Shown: in pieces, positions 16,396-24,169 of the stretch
How positions within the stretch are numbered: the stretch's first letter is position 1
Layout: every line of letters begins with the position of its first letter
Origin: Modestobacter sp. VKM Ac-2985
GTDB taxonomy: Bacteria; Actinomycetota; Actinomycetes; Mycobacteriales; Geodermatophilaceae
Direction of reading: 5' to 3'
Length of the DNA: 64,000 bases
NCBI RefSeq assembly: GCF_026967925.1
Contig: NZ_JAPVBI010000001.1
Coordinates: forward strand, 934,426-998,425
Program-made: the position numbers and the translations under genes
The notes under the pieces: generated by a model
Told to the model about the DNA's origin: nothing
Databases searched by the model: none
Seen by the model: only the letters and a program-made list of their open reading frames with translations

Positions 16396-17626
16396 GCCGG
16401 GACCTCTCGCGCCAGTCCTCGGGCAGCAGGTGGTCCAGGACGTCGTCGACGCTGACCGCACCCACCAGCCGGCCCTGCGGGTCGACCACCGGCGCGGCCA
16501 CCAGGTTGTAGGTCGCGAAGTAGCGGGTGACCTCGGTCAGTGGCGTCTCCGGGCGCAGCGGCTCCAGGTCGTCCAGCACCCCGCTGACCAGGCCGGACGG
16601 CGGCTCGCGCAGCAGCCGCTGGATGTGCGCCAGCCCCAGGTACCGCCCGGTCGGGGTGGCCGAGGGCGGCCGGCAGACGTAGACCTGGCTGGCCAGCGCC
16701 GGGGAGAGCTCGGGGGTGCGGACCCGGGCCAGCGCCTCGGCGATGGTCGCGTCGGGGGCGAGGATCACCGGCTCGCTGGTCATCATCCCGCCGGCGGTGT
16801 CCTCGGAGTACTTCAGCAGCTGGCGCACCGGCTCGGCCTCGTCCGGCTCCATCAGCTCGAGCAGCCGGTCCCGGTCCAGGGTGGAGAGCTCGGCCAGCAG
16901 GTCGGCGGCGTCGTCGGGGTCCATCTCCTCCAGGACGTCGGCGGCCCGCCGTTCCTTCAGGGTGCCCAGGATGGTGATCTGGTCGGCCTCGGGCAGCTCG
17001 CCGAGCACGTCGGCCAGCCGGGGGTCGTCCATCGCCTCGGCGACCTCGTGTCGCCGCTTGATCGGCAGTTCCTGCAGGGCATGCGCCGCGTCGGCGGCGT
17101 TGAGCTCGCGGTAGGTGGCGATCAGCGTCTCGGCGCTCTGCCCGGTCTCGGGCAGGGCGAGCCCGCTGACCTCGTCCCACGCCAGCTGGTGCAGCTGCCC
17201 GCGGCGGCCCAGCCGGCCCGGCTCCTGGACGGCGAGGCGGGAGACGACCCAGTCACCGGTCCGGGTCTGCTCGATGGCGGCGTCGACGACGGCGGCCGGC
17301 CGGTCGGACTCCTGGATGACCACCCGCCGGTCCAGCAGCTCGCCCAGCACCAGGGTCTCCCCGGCCCGCTGCTCGAAGCGCTTGAGGTTGACCGTGCCCG
17401 AGGACAGCCGCACCGAGGCGGAGTCCACGCCGGTGACCCGGCCCATCGGGCAGAAGATCCGGCGCCGCGGCACCACCTCGACGATGAGGCCCAGCACGCG
17501 CGGTGCGGCGGTGCCGACCCGCAGCGCGATCAGCACGTCGCGGACCTTGCCCACCCGGTCGCCGTTGGGGTCGAAGACGGTCAGCCCGGCCACCCGGGAC
17601 ACGTACGCCCTCGTCACCGTCGTCAC
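16388..17626 (-). CDS. MgtE N-terminal plus CBS-domain protein without channel domain (Rv1232c-like)
   Basis: A 412-residue cytosolic protein. The N-terminal third has PRC-barrel-like segments. Next comes the MgtE intracellular superhelix with repeats of the type ADVLGELPEADQ and AADVLEEMDPDDAADLLAEL. Two CBS domains complete it (SEPVILAPDATIAEAL and AAPVVDPQGRLVGAVS). The MgtE membrane pore is absent, so it is not a transporter by itself; it probably senses Mg2+ or nucleotide. The GTG start has GAGGAGG upstream. It is coupled to the DUF1003 gene. Confidence 0.85.
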   Translation of the reverse strand: MTTVTRAYVSRVAGLTVFDPNGDRVGKVRDVLIALRVGTAAPRVLGLIVEVVPRRRIFCPMGRVTGVDSASVRLSSGTVNLKRFEQRAGETLVLGELLDRRVVIQESDRPAAVVDAAIEQTRTGDWVVSRLAVQEPGRLGRRGQLHQLAWDEVSGLALPETGQSAETLIATYRELNAADAAHALQELPIKRRHEVAEAMDDPRLADVLGELPEADQITILGTLKERRAADVLEEMDPDDAADLLAELSTLDRDRLLELMEPDEAEPVRQLLKYSEDTAGGMMTSEPVILAPDATIAEALARVRTPELSPALASQVYVCRPPSATPTGRYLGLAHIQRLLREPPSGLVSGVLDDLEPLRPETPLTEVTRYFATYNLVAAPVVDPQGRLVGAVSVDDVLDHLLPEDWRERSRRG

Positions 17627-17706
17627 TGGCCCTCCTCGATGCTGCGTCGGTCCCGGGACCAGTGGCCGGCGGTGACCTCGGGATCTCGGCCACCGGAGCG
17701 GAAGGC

Positions 17707-17712
17707 TACCGT
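17707..17712 (+). promoter_or_regulatory. -10 element of leaderless phzF-like transcript
   Basis: TACCGT ends 7 nt before the GTG at 17720. Confidence 0.5.
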
Positions 17713-17719
17713 CGCCGTC

Positions 17720-18601
17720 GTGGCGGCTCCGGGACCCGATCGACTCAGCTACGAGGTCGTGGACGTGTTCGCGCCCCGGCCCTACGCCGGCAACCCGCTG
17801 GCGGTGGTGTTCGACGCCGACGGGCTGACCACCGAGCAGTGCCAGGCGCTGGCCTTCGAGTTCCACCTCTCGGAGACGTCGTTCCTCTGCGCGCCCACCA
17901 CCTCCGACGCCGACTACCGGGTGCGGATCTTCACTCCGTTCGCCGAGCTGCCCTTCGCCGGGCACCCGAGCGTCGGGGCCGCGCACACGCTGGTCCGCAC
18001 CGGTCGGCTGCCCGCCGGTCAGGTGCGCCAGGAGTGCGGCGTCGGCGTCCTCGACCTGACCGTGGACGACGCGGGGGCGTCCCTCGACGGTGGCCGGCCG
18101 ACCCTCGAACCGGGGCCGGAGCCCGCCGTCCTGGCGGCCGCGCTGGGGCTGTCCGCCGCGGACCTGGCCGACTCCCCGGTGCACGTGGCCGGCTGTGGCC
18201 TGCCCTTCGCCTACCTGGCCGTGCACCCGGGGGCGGTGGACCGGGCGCGCCCGGACCAGGGCGCGCTGGACCTGCTCGGCGTGGGGGAGGGCGTCTCGGT
18301 GCTCAGCTGGGACGCCGGCACGGCCACCGCGTACGCCCGGGTGTTCGCCGGCGACCTGCGCTGGGGCGAGGACCCGGCCACCGGTTCGGCGGCGCTGGGC
18401 GCGGGGGTCTGGCTGGCGGCGACCGGCCTGGTGCCCGCGGACGGGACGACGGGGTACACGATCCGGCAGGGCGAGCAGCTCGGCCGGCCGTCGGTGCTGT
18501 CCTGCACGGTCACCGCGGCCGGCGGCCGGGCCACCGCGGCCACCGTCGCGGGCACCGTGTTGCCGATCGCCAGCGGCACCATCCGGGTCCCGGCGCGGTG
18601 A
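17720..18601 (+). CDS. PhzF-family epimerase/isomerase
   Basis: A 293-residue protein of the PhzF / diaminopimelate-epimerase fold. The start DVFAPRPYAGNPLAVVFDA is typical of the family. The active-site Glu region is FHLSETSFLC, and the second-half motifs FAGHPSVGAAHTL and GEDPATGSAALG are conserved. Family members isomerise small metabolites; PhzF itself acts in phenazine synthesis, but no phenazine genes are here. The substrate is therefore unknown. The stop overlaps the EamA transporter (GTGA). Confidence 0.88.
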   Translation: MAAPGPDRLSYEVVDVFAPRPYAGNPLAVVFDADGLTTEQCQALAFEFHLSETSFLCAPTTSDADYRVRIFTPFAELPFAGHPSVGAAHTLVRTGRLPAGQVRQECGVGVLDLTVDDAGASLDGGRPTLEPGPEPAVLAAALGLSAADLADSPVHVAGCGLPFAYLAVHPGAVDRARPDQGALDLLGVGEGVSVLSWDAGTATAYARVFAGDLRWGEDPATGSAALGAGVWLAATGLVPADGTTGYTIRQGEQLGRPSVLSCTVTAAGGRATAATVAGTVLPIASGTIRVPAR

Positions 18602-18660
18602 CCGATCCCGCCGCCCCGCCCCGGTCACCGGCGCGAGCGGTGACCGATCCCGCCGCCCCG
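18595..18660 (+). repeat. Duplicated start region of the EamA gene
   Basis: A 24-bp exact repeat occurs at 18595-18618 and 18637-18660, a 42-bp (14-codon) offset. Both copies contain a GTG and encode VTDPAAP, so two alternative starts exist. Confidence 0.8.
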
Positions 18661-19569
18661 TCGGTGTCGCCCTGGGCGGTGCACCGGCCGGGTGGCCGGG
18701 ACGTCGCGCTGATGGCGGTGGCCGTCATCGGGGTGTCGTTCTCCGGCCCGCTCACCGCCATGGTCGCGACCTCGTTCCTGGCGATCGCCTTCTGGCGCAA
18801 CGCCGCCGGTGCCGTCCTGCTGCTGCCGGTGCTGCTGCTGCGCGAGCGCGCGACGCTGACCGGCCTGCGACCCCGGCAGCTGGTCAGCTCCGTCGTCGCC
18901 GGGCTCTTCCTCGCTGCCCACTTCGCCGCCTGGCTGCCCAGCCTGTCGATGACGACGGTCGCCGCGTCCACCGCACTCGTCACGACGACGCCGATCTGGA
19001 CGGCGCTCGCCGCCCGCGTCTCCGGCGTCCACCTGCCCCGGCAGGTGTGGTGGGGGCTGGCGCTGGCGGTGTTCGGCGCCGCGCTGATCGCCGGGGTCGA
19101 CGTCACCGTGTCCTGGACGGCGCTGGCCGGTGACGGGCTCGCGCTGCTGGGGGCGATCTGCGCCGGTGGCTACATGCTCGCCGGGGCCCGGGCGCGGGAG
19201 CGGCTGACCACCTCGGCCTACGCCGTCGTCTGCTACTCGACGTGTGCGGTGGTCCTCGCCCTCGCCGCACTGGTCGTCGGGGTGCCGCTGGCCGGCTTCA
19301 GCGCGCGGGACTGGTGGCTGATCGCCGCGATCACCGTCTGCGCGCAGCTGTTCGGGCACACGCTGCTGAACCTGGTGCTCTCCTCGGTGGGCCCGACGGT
19401 GGTGGGGCTGGCGGTGCTGCTGGAGGTGCCGGGCGCGCTCCTGGTCGCGCTGGTGCTGCTGCAGCAGGTCCCGCCGCTGCTGGCGCTGCCCGGGATGATC
19501 GCCGTGGTGATCGGGGTGGCGCTGGTGATCCGCGGCGGGCGCCCGACCCCGGAGGCCGACCCGGTCTGA
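18598..19569 (+). CDS. EamA/DMT-superfamily transporter
   Basis: A 323-residue permease with ten predicted helices in two EamA repeats. The first repeat includes FLAIAFWRNAAGAVLLLPVL and MTTVAASTALVTTTPIWTAL, and the second ends LLALPGMIAVVIGVALVIRGG. Members export metabolites or amino acids. It starts at the GTG overlapping the phzF-like stop; a duplicated GTG 42 bp later is an alternative. Its coupling to the PhzF gene suggests it may export that enzyme's product, but this is inference. Confidence 0.87.
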   Translation: MTDPAAPPRSPARAVTDPAAPSVSPWAVHRPGGRDVALMAVAVIGVSFSGPLTAMVATSFLAIAFWRNAAGAVLLLPVLLLRERATLTGLRPRQLVSSVVAGLFLAAHFAAWLPSLSMTTVAASTALVTTTPIWTALAARVSGVHLPRQVWWGLALAVFGAALIAGVDVTVSWTALAGDGLALLGAICAGGYMLAGARARERLTTSAYAVVCYSTCAVVLALAALVVGVPLAGFSARDWWLIAAITVCAQLFGHTLLNLVLSSVGPTVVGLAVLLEVPGALLVALVLLQQVPPLLALPGMIAVVIGVALVIRGGRPTPEADPV

Positions 19570-19582
19570 TCCGGGACGTCGC

Positions 19583-19597
19583 TACTCTCCGGTAACC
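19583..19597 (+). promoter_or_regulatory. Motif TACTCTCCGGTAACC shared with acyl-CoA dehydrogenase promoter
   Basis: Located 25 nt before the CitE-like start. Fourteen of 15 bases are identical to 21787-21801. It may be a common operator overlapping a -10 (TACTCT). Confidence 0.5.
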
Positions 19598-19622
19598 AAC
19601 GTCGACCAGTAGCGGAGGCACC

Positions 19623-20576
19623 GTGGCCGAGCTCCGATCCCGTCGTTCCAACCTCGCCGTCCCGGGCAGCAACCCCCGGTTCCTGGAGAAGGCCAAGAGC
19701 CTCCCGGCCGACCAGGTCTTCCTCGACCTCGAGGACGCCTGCGCCCCGCTGGCCAAGCCCGGGGCGCGGAAGAACATCGTCGCCGCGCTGAACGAGGGCG
19801 GCTGGGGGAGCACGATCCGCACCGTCCGGGTCAACGACTGGACGACGGAGTGGACCTACCGCGACGTCGTCGAGGTCGTGGAGGGTGCCGGCGCCGAGCT
19901 CGACTGCCTCATGCTGCCGAAGGTCGCCGATGCCGCCCAGGTGAAGGCGCTGGACCTGCTGCTCACCCAGATCGAGAAGAGCAACGGCCTCGAGGTCGGC
20001 CGGATCGGCATCGAGGCGCAGATCGAGACCGCGCAGGGCCTGATCAACGTCAACGACATCGCCTTCGCCAGCGACCGGATCGAGACGATCATCTTCGGCC
20101 CGGCCGACTTCATGGCCAGCATCGGCATGCGCTCGCTGGTGGTCGGTGCCCTGCACCCGGACTACCCGGGCGACCCGTTCCACCACATCCTCATGACGAT
20201 CCTGATGGCCGCCCGGGCCCGCGGGGTGCAGGCCATCGACGGGCCGTTCCTGCAGGTGCGCGACGTGCCCGCGTTCGAGGAGGTGGCCAAGCGCTCGGCG
20301 ATGCTCGGCTTCGACGGCAAGTGGGTGCTGCACCCGGGGCAGATCGACGCGGCCAACGAGATCTACGCGCCGTCGCAGGAGGACTACGACCACGCCGAGC
20401 TGATCCTCGACGCCTACGAGTGGGCCACCTCGGAGGCCGGCGGCAAGAAGGGCTCGGCGATGCTCGGCGACGAGATGATCGACGAGGCCAGCCGGAAGAT
20501 GGCGCTGGTGATCGCCGGCAAGGGGCGCGCGGCCGGGATGTCCCGCACCTCGACCTTCACCCCGCCGGAGAGCTGA
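19623..20576 (+). CDS. HpcH/HpaI aldolase, CitE-type; probable L-malyl-CoA / beta-methylmalyl-CoA lyase
   Basis: A 317-residue TIM-barrel lyase of the citrate-lyase beta-chain group. Conserved elements include RSNLAVPGSNPRFLEKA, the substrate-binding FLDLEDACAPL, the metal-ligand Glu in EAQIETAQGL, the metal Asp in FGPADFMASIGM, and GKWVLHPGQIDAANEIY near the C-terminus. Length and motifs are closest to malyl-CoA lyases, which cleave malyl-CoA or methylmalyl-CoA to glyoxylate and an acyl-CoA. GTG 19623 has a GGAGG-like site. Its upstream motif is shared with the acyl-CoA dehydrogenase gene at 21831. Confidence 0.87.
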   Translation: MAELRSRRSNLAVPGSNPRFLEKAKSLPADQVFLDLEDACAPLAKPGARKNIVAALNEGGWGSTIRTVRVNDWTTEWTYRDVVEVVEGAGAELDCLMLPKVADAAQVKALDLLLTQIEKSNGLEVGRIGIEAQIETAQGLINVNDIAFASDRIETIIFGPADFMASIGMRSLVVGALHPDYPGDPFHHILMTILMAARARGVQAIDGPFLQVRDVPAFEEVAKRSAMLGFDGKWVLHPGQIDAANEIYAPSQEDYDHAELILDAYEWATSEAGGKKGSAMLGDEMIDEASRKMALVIAGKGRAAGMSRTSTFTPPES

Positions 20577-20588
20577 CCAGCAGCGCCG

Positions 20589-21005
20589 TCAGGGGGCGAA
20601 GGCGCCGTCGCTGATCGAGGCGAGCAGGCCGATCCAGACGACCAGCCCGGTCGCCATCAACGTGGTGCCGAGGCCGCCGACGATCACGGCGGCCAGCGCC
20701 AGGCCGTCGCCCTGCTCGCCGCTCCGCCGGATCTGGCCGCGGGCCAGCAGGCCGAGCACCAGGCCGACCGGCGCGAAGAGGAACGTGGCGACCAGGGCGA
20801 CGATCGCCAGCTGGTTGGTCCGCCGCTGCCAGCCCGGCCAGTACCCGGGCGGTCCGTAGGCCGGCGGTCCGTAACCCGGCGGTCCGTAACCCGGTGGTCC
20901 GTAGGCGGGTGGTCCATAGGCCGGGGGTCCGTGGCCAGGTGGCGCGTAGGGCGGCGGCGGCCCGTGGGCGGGCGGGTCCCCGCGGTAGAAGTCGTCCTGG
21001 CTCAC
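20589..21005 (-). CDS. DUF4190-type membrane protein with Pro/Gly/Tyr repeat head
   Basis: A 138-residue protein. Residues 1-60 are cytoplasmic and built of repeating PPAYG/PPGYG units. Residues 62-130 hold two hydrophobic helices (LAIVALVATFLFAPVGLVLG and LALAAVIVGGLGTTLMATGL) flanking a basic loop, ARGQIRRSGEQG, the layout of DUF4190. Such proteins are common in actinobacteria and of unknown function. GTG start. It is convergent with the CitE-like gene, 12 bp away. Confidence 0.75.
   Translation of the reverse strand: MSQDDFYRGDPPAHGPPPPYAPPGHGPPAYGPPAYGPPGYGPPGYGPPAYGPPGYWPGWQRRTNQLAIVALVATFLFAPVGLVLGLLARGQIRRSGEQGDGLALAAVIVGGLGTTLMATGLVVWIGLLASISDGAFAP
20849..20938 (-). repeat. 15-bp tandem coding repeats (PPxYG units)
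   Basis: About six imperfect copies of a 15-bp unit of the form GGTCCGTAGGCCGGC, encoding GPP[A/G]Y. Confidence 0.75.
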
Positions 21006-21021
21006 CGCGTCAGTGTGCCGG

Positions 21022-21720
21022 TCAGGCGCCGATCGCCTCGGCAGGCAACGCGGCGATGCGGGTCGCGATCGACCGGCCCGCGGCGGCGGTGATCTCGGGA
21101 TCGTCGCCGATCAGCACCGAGAGCACCTGGCCCCGCGCCTGGGCGAGGACGACCTGGGTGGTGCCGTCGCCGAGGCGGTACTGGAAGACCACGCTGTTGG
21201 CGGCCAGGCCCTCCGCGCTCGGGCCGGGCTCGAACGTGTACTCCTCGACCGGGCAGCGGGCGAACGCCTCGACCAGCTCCTGGACGGCGGCCGTCGCGGC
21301 GGCCGGGGTCGCGTAGGCGATCGCCTCCGACGACAGCTGCGCGGTGCCCTCGGCGTCCAGCCCCACGACGGGCTGCTTCGCCGTCCGCTGCGACTCGGAG
21401 GCGAAGGTGTAGCCGCAGATGCCGTCGAGGCTGGGGTTCCCCGCCAGGTCGGCGTCCGAGGGGACCGGGTTGGCCTGCACCGACCAGCCCCCGGGGAGGT
21501 CGGCTGCCCGCAGGGCGGTGGCCACGATCGCCCGGGCCGGGTCCTGTGCGGCGGCGGGGTCGGCCGCTGCCGCCGCCTCGGCGGCCGCGCCGGCCGGGGC
21601 GGGCTCGGCGGTGCCCGCGCTGGTCGCCGCAGCGTCGGCGGGCTCCTCGCTGGCCCCGCACCCGGCCACCGCCAGGAGGGCAACGGCAACGGGGACGAGG
21701 AGGCGATGGCGGTGCGTCAC
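21022..21720 (-). CDS. Putative lipoprotein
   Basis: A 232-residue exported protein. The lipobox LAVAGC at residues 16-21 predicts lipidation at the Cys, followed by a long Ala/Glu/Pro-rich linker (to about residue 62). The globular part has four Cys-free beta-rich segments and two conserved-looking Cys (GICGYTF, FARCPVEEY). It resembles mycobacterial sensor-like lipoproteins only in layout. I chose the second GTG (21720) because it is 7 nt after a TACCGT hexamer; a GTG 3 nt earlier is possible. Function unknown. Confidence 0.75.
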   Translation of the reverse strand: MTHRHRLLVPVAVALLAVAGCGASEEPADAAATSAGTAEPAPAGAAAEAAAAADPAAAQDPARAIVATALRAADLPGGWSVQANPVPSDADLAGNPSLDGICGYTFASESQRTAKQPVVGLDAEGTAQLSSEAIAYATPAAATAAVQELVEAFARCPVEEYTFEPGPSAEGLAANSVVFQYRLGDGTTQVVLAQARGQVLSVLIGDDPEITAAAGRSIATRIAALPAEAIGA

Positions 21721-21727
21721 CACAGCG

Positions 21728-21733
21728 ACGGTA
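21728..21733 (-). promoter_or_regulatory. -10 element of leaderless lipoprotein transcript
   Basis: TACCGT on the minus strand ends 7 nt before GTG 21720. Confidence 0.5.
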
Positions 21734-21786
21734 ACCGCTGCAGCTGGGCGGCCGAGACGCCGCAGGACCGGCCCGGCCGTGCCCCA

Positions 21787-21801
21787 TACTCGCCGGTAAC
21801 C
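21787..21801 (+). promoter_or_regulatory. Motif TACTCGCCGGTAACC shared with CitE-like gene promoter
   Basis: Located 29 nt before the acyl-CoA dehydrogenase ATG. It differs at one of 15 positions from 19583-19597. Confidence 0.5.
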
Positions 21802-21830
21802 GAGACACCGTCGTCCCGAGGAGCGTGCGC

Positions 21831-23027
21831 ATGACCCGCCTGGCCCAGACCGCGGACCTGACCGACGTCCAGATCGAGATCCTGTCGACGGTCCGCAGAT
21901 TCGTGGACAAGGAGATCATCCCCAGGGCCCAGGAGCTGGAGCACGGGGACCTCTACCCGACGGAGATCGTCGAGGGGCTGGCGGAGATGGGCATCTTCGG
22001 GCTCACCATCGGTGAGGAGTTCGGTGGGCTGGGGGAGTCGCTGCTGACCTACGCGCTGGTCGCCGAGGAGATCGCCCGCGGCTGGATGAGCGTCTCCGGC
22101 GTCATCAACACGCACTTCATCGTGGCGCACCTGATCACCCAGCACGGCACCCCGGAACAGCAGGCCGACTACCTGCCGCGGATGGCCACCGGCGACCTGC
22201 GGGGCGCGTTCTCGATGTCCGAGCCGGAGCTGGGCAGCGACGTCGCGGCGATCCGGACGAAGGCCACCCGGGACGGCGACGAGTACGTGATCAGCGGCTC
22301 GAAGATGTGGCTGACCAACGGGGAGAACGCCACCCTGGTCGCCTTCCTGGTCAAGACCGACGAGGGCAGCGACTCCCCGTACAAGAACATGACCACGTTC
22401 CTGGTGGAGAAGACCCCGGGCCTGGGCGAGCGGCTGCCCGGCTTCGCCATCCCCGGGCGCATCGACAAGATGGGCTACAAGGGGATCGACACCACCGACG
22501 CCAGCTTCGACGGGTTCCGGATCGGCGCGGACAAGGTCCTCGGCGGGCAGCCCGGGCGCGGTTTCTACCAGATGATGGACGGCGTCGAGGTCGGCCGGGT
22601 GAACGTCGCCGCCCGGGGTTGCGGGGTCGCGATCCGGGCCTTCGAGCTGGCCATCTCCTACGCCCAGCAGCGAGAGACCTTCGGCAAGCCGATCGCCCAG
22701 CACCAGGCCATCGCCTTCAAGCTCGCCGAGATGGCCACCAAGGTCGAGGCGGCCCACACGATGATGGTGCGCGCAGCCAGGCTGAAGGACTCCGGCGCCC
22801 GCTTCGACGTCGAGGCCGGCATGGCCAAGCTGCTGGCCAGCGAGTTCGCCAGCGAGGTCACCCAGGACTCGTTCCGCATCCACGGCGGCTACGGCTACTC
22901 CAAGGAGTACGAGATCGAGCGGCTGATGCGCGAGGCGCCGTTCCTGCTGATCGGCGAGGGCACCAGCGAGATCCAGAAGACGATCATCAGCCGCGGCCTG
23001 CTCAAGGAGTACGCCAGCAAGCGCTGA
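21831..23027 (+). CDS. Acyl-CoA dehydrogenase
   Basis: A 398-residue FAD enzyme that forms a 2,3-double bond in an acyl-CoA and passes electrons to ETF. Signatures include FSMSEPELGSDVAAI (FAD/substrate region), KMWLTNGENA, GRVNVAARGCGVAIRAFE, the dimerisation QRETFGKPIAQHQAI, and RIHGGYGYSKEYEIERLMR, the region that carries the catalytic base in this family. GAGGAG lies 7 nt before ATG 21831; a GTG 6 nt earlier is possible. Chain-length preference is not readable. Its upstream motif suggests shared control with the malyl-CoA-lyase-like gene. Confidence 0.92.
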   Translation: MTRLAQTADLTDVQIEILSTVRRFVDKEIIPRAQELEHGDLYPTEIVEGLAEMGIFGLTIGEEFGGLGESLLTYALVAEEIARGWMSVSGVINTHFIVAHLITQHGTPEQQADYLPRMATGDLRGAFSMSEPELGSDVAAIRTKATRDGDEYVISGSKMWLTNGENATLVAFLVKTDEGSDSPYKNMTTFLVEKTPGLGERLPGFAIPGRIDKMGYKGIDTTDASFDGFRIGADKVLGGQPGRGFYQMMDGVEVGRVNVAARGCGVAIRAFELAISYAQQRETFGKPIAQHQAIAFKLAEMATKVEAAHTMMVRAARLKDSGARFDVEAGMAKLLASEFASEVTQDSFRIHGGYGYSKEYEIERLMREAPFLLIGEGTSEIQKTIISRGLLKEYASKR

Positions 23028-23041
23028 CCGGTCCCCCGGGT

Positions 23042-23065
23042 CCACCAAAATGGCCATTTTGGTGG
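23042..23065. terminator. 24-bp perfect AT-centred palindrome after acyl-CoA dehydrogenase
   Basis: CCACCAAAATGG followed directly by its exact complement, 15 bp after the stop codon. It could form a cruciform or RNA hairpin and probably ends transcription; the AAAATGGCCATTTT core stands out in this GC-rich sequence. Confidence 0.6.
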
Positions 23066-23121
23066 GGCCAGGGCCAGGGGCAGGTGGAACATCGGCGGGG
23101 GGTGGGCGCCTTGCACTCGGC

Positions 23122-24060
23122 ATGAGAGCTGCAGGAGTGACGGAGTTCGGTGGACCGGAGGCCCTGCGCCTGGTCGACGTGCCGCAGGAGCCGCTGGGTC
23201 CTGGACAGGTGCGCGTGCGGGTGACGGCCGCAGCGGTCAACCCGACCGACACCTACGCGCGCAACGGCACCTACGCACAGCGTGACCCGGTCAAGGAGTT
23301 CCCCTACGTGCCCGGCATGGACGTCGCCGGGGTGCTGGACGAGATCGGCGACGGCGCGGACACCGACATCCACGTCGGTGAGCACGTGATGGGCGTCGTC
23401 GTCCCGACCGGTGCCCACGGCGGCTACCGCGAGGACGTCGTGCTGCCCGCCGGCTCGATCGCCCGCGCCCCCGACGGCGTCGGCGACGCCGCGGCGGCCA
23501 CGCTGCCGATGAACGGGCTGACCGCCCGGCTCGCGCTGGACCGGATGGCGCTGCAGCCGGGCCAGGTGCTCGCCGTGACCGGCGCGGCCGGGGCGTTCGG
23601 TGGTTACGTCGTCCAGCTGGCCAAGGGCGAGGGGCTGACGGTGGTGGCCGACGCCAAGGCCGAGGACGAGCAGCTGGTGCGCGACCTGGGTGCCGACGTC
23701 GTCGTCCGGCGGGGGGACGACGTCGCGGCGCGGATCCGCGAGGAGTTCCCCGACGGTGTCGACGGGCTGGCCGACGGCTCGGTGCAGGACGCCGCCGTCC
23801 TGCCCGCCGTGAAGGACGGCGGGGCGGTCGCGACGGTCCGCGGCTACCGCGGCGACGGGCAGCGCGACCTGCGGGTGTTCCCGGTGATGGTGCGCGACTA
23901 CGCCGAGGAGCACGCCAAGCTGGACCGGCTGCGCGAGCAGGTGGAGAAGGGCGAGATCACCCTCCGCGTGGCGCAGACCTTCCCGGCGGCGAAGGCCGCG
24001 GAGGCCCACCGCCGGCTCGAGGCCGGTGGCGTGCGGGGACGGCTGGTCCTCACCTTCTGA
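23122..24060 (+). CDS. Zinc-free MDR-family oxidoreductase (quinone-reductase-like)
   Basis: A 312-residue NAD(P)H-dependent oxidoreductase of the medium-chain dehydrogenase/reductase family. The GroES-like half starts MRAAGVTEFGGPEALRLVDV. AAVNPTDTYARNG and YVPGMDVAGVLDEIG are typical of the quinone oxidoreductase branch. The nucleotide fold has AVTGAAGAFGGYVVQLA in place of the usual GxGxxG. The four structural zinc Cys are absent. The ATG at 23122 is the first sensible start after the palindrome. Substrate unknown. Confidence 0.85.
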   Translation: MRAAGVTEFGGPEALRLVDVPQEPLGPGQVRVRVTAAAVNPTDTYARNGTYAQRDPVKEFPYVPGMDVAGVLDEIGDGADTDIHVGEHVMGVVVPTGAHGGYREDVVLPAGSIARAPDGVGDAAAATLPMNGLTARLALDRMALQPGQVLAVTGAAGAFGGYVVQLAKGEGLTVVADAKAEDEQLVRDLGADVVVRRGDDVAARIREEFPDGVDGLADGSVQDAAVLPAVKDGGAVATVRGYRGDGQRDLRVFPVMVRDYAEEHAKLDRLREQVEKGEITLRVAQTFPAAKAAEAHRRLEAGGVRGRLVLTF

Positions 24061-24079
24061 CCGCGGTAGGAAGGCCCGC

Positions 24080-24169
24080 ATGAGACGTCGGCGCCGCAGG
24101 CGCTCGTGGGGGTCGCTCTGGTCGTGCGGCTGCACGGGGGAGTGCGACTGCTGCGGGTCAGCCGGCTGA
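24080..24169 (+). CDS. 29-residue Arg-rich/Cys-rich microprotein
   Basis: A short open frame preceded by AGGAAGGCCCGC, a strong ribosome site. The product starts Met followed by seven Arg, then SWGSLWS, then the cysteine motif CGCTGECDCCG (five Cys in 11 residues), and ends SAG. Such a cluster could bind zinc, iron or an Fe-S centre, and the poly-Arg head could bind RNA or ribosomes; both are inference. It begins 19 bp after the oxidoreductase stop, suggesting the same operon, and its end overlaps convergent alkD-like sequence by 12 bp. I recognise no named family. Confidence 0.6.
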   Translation: MRRRRRRRSWGSLWSCGCTGECDCCGSAG

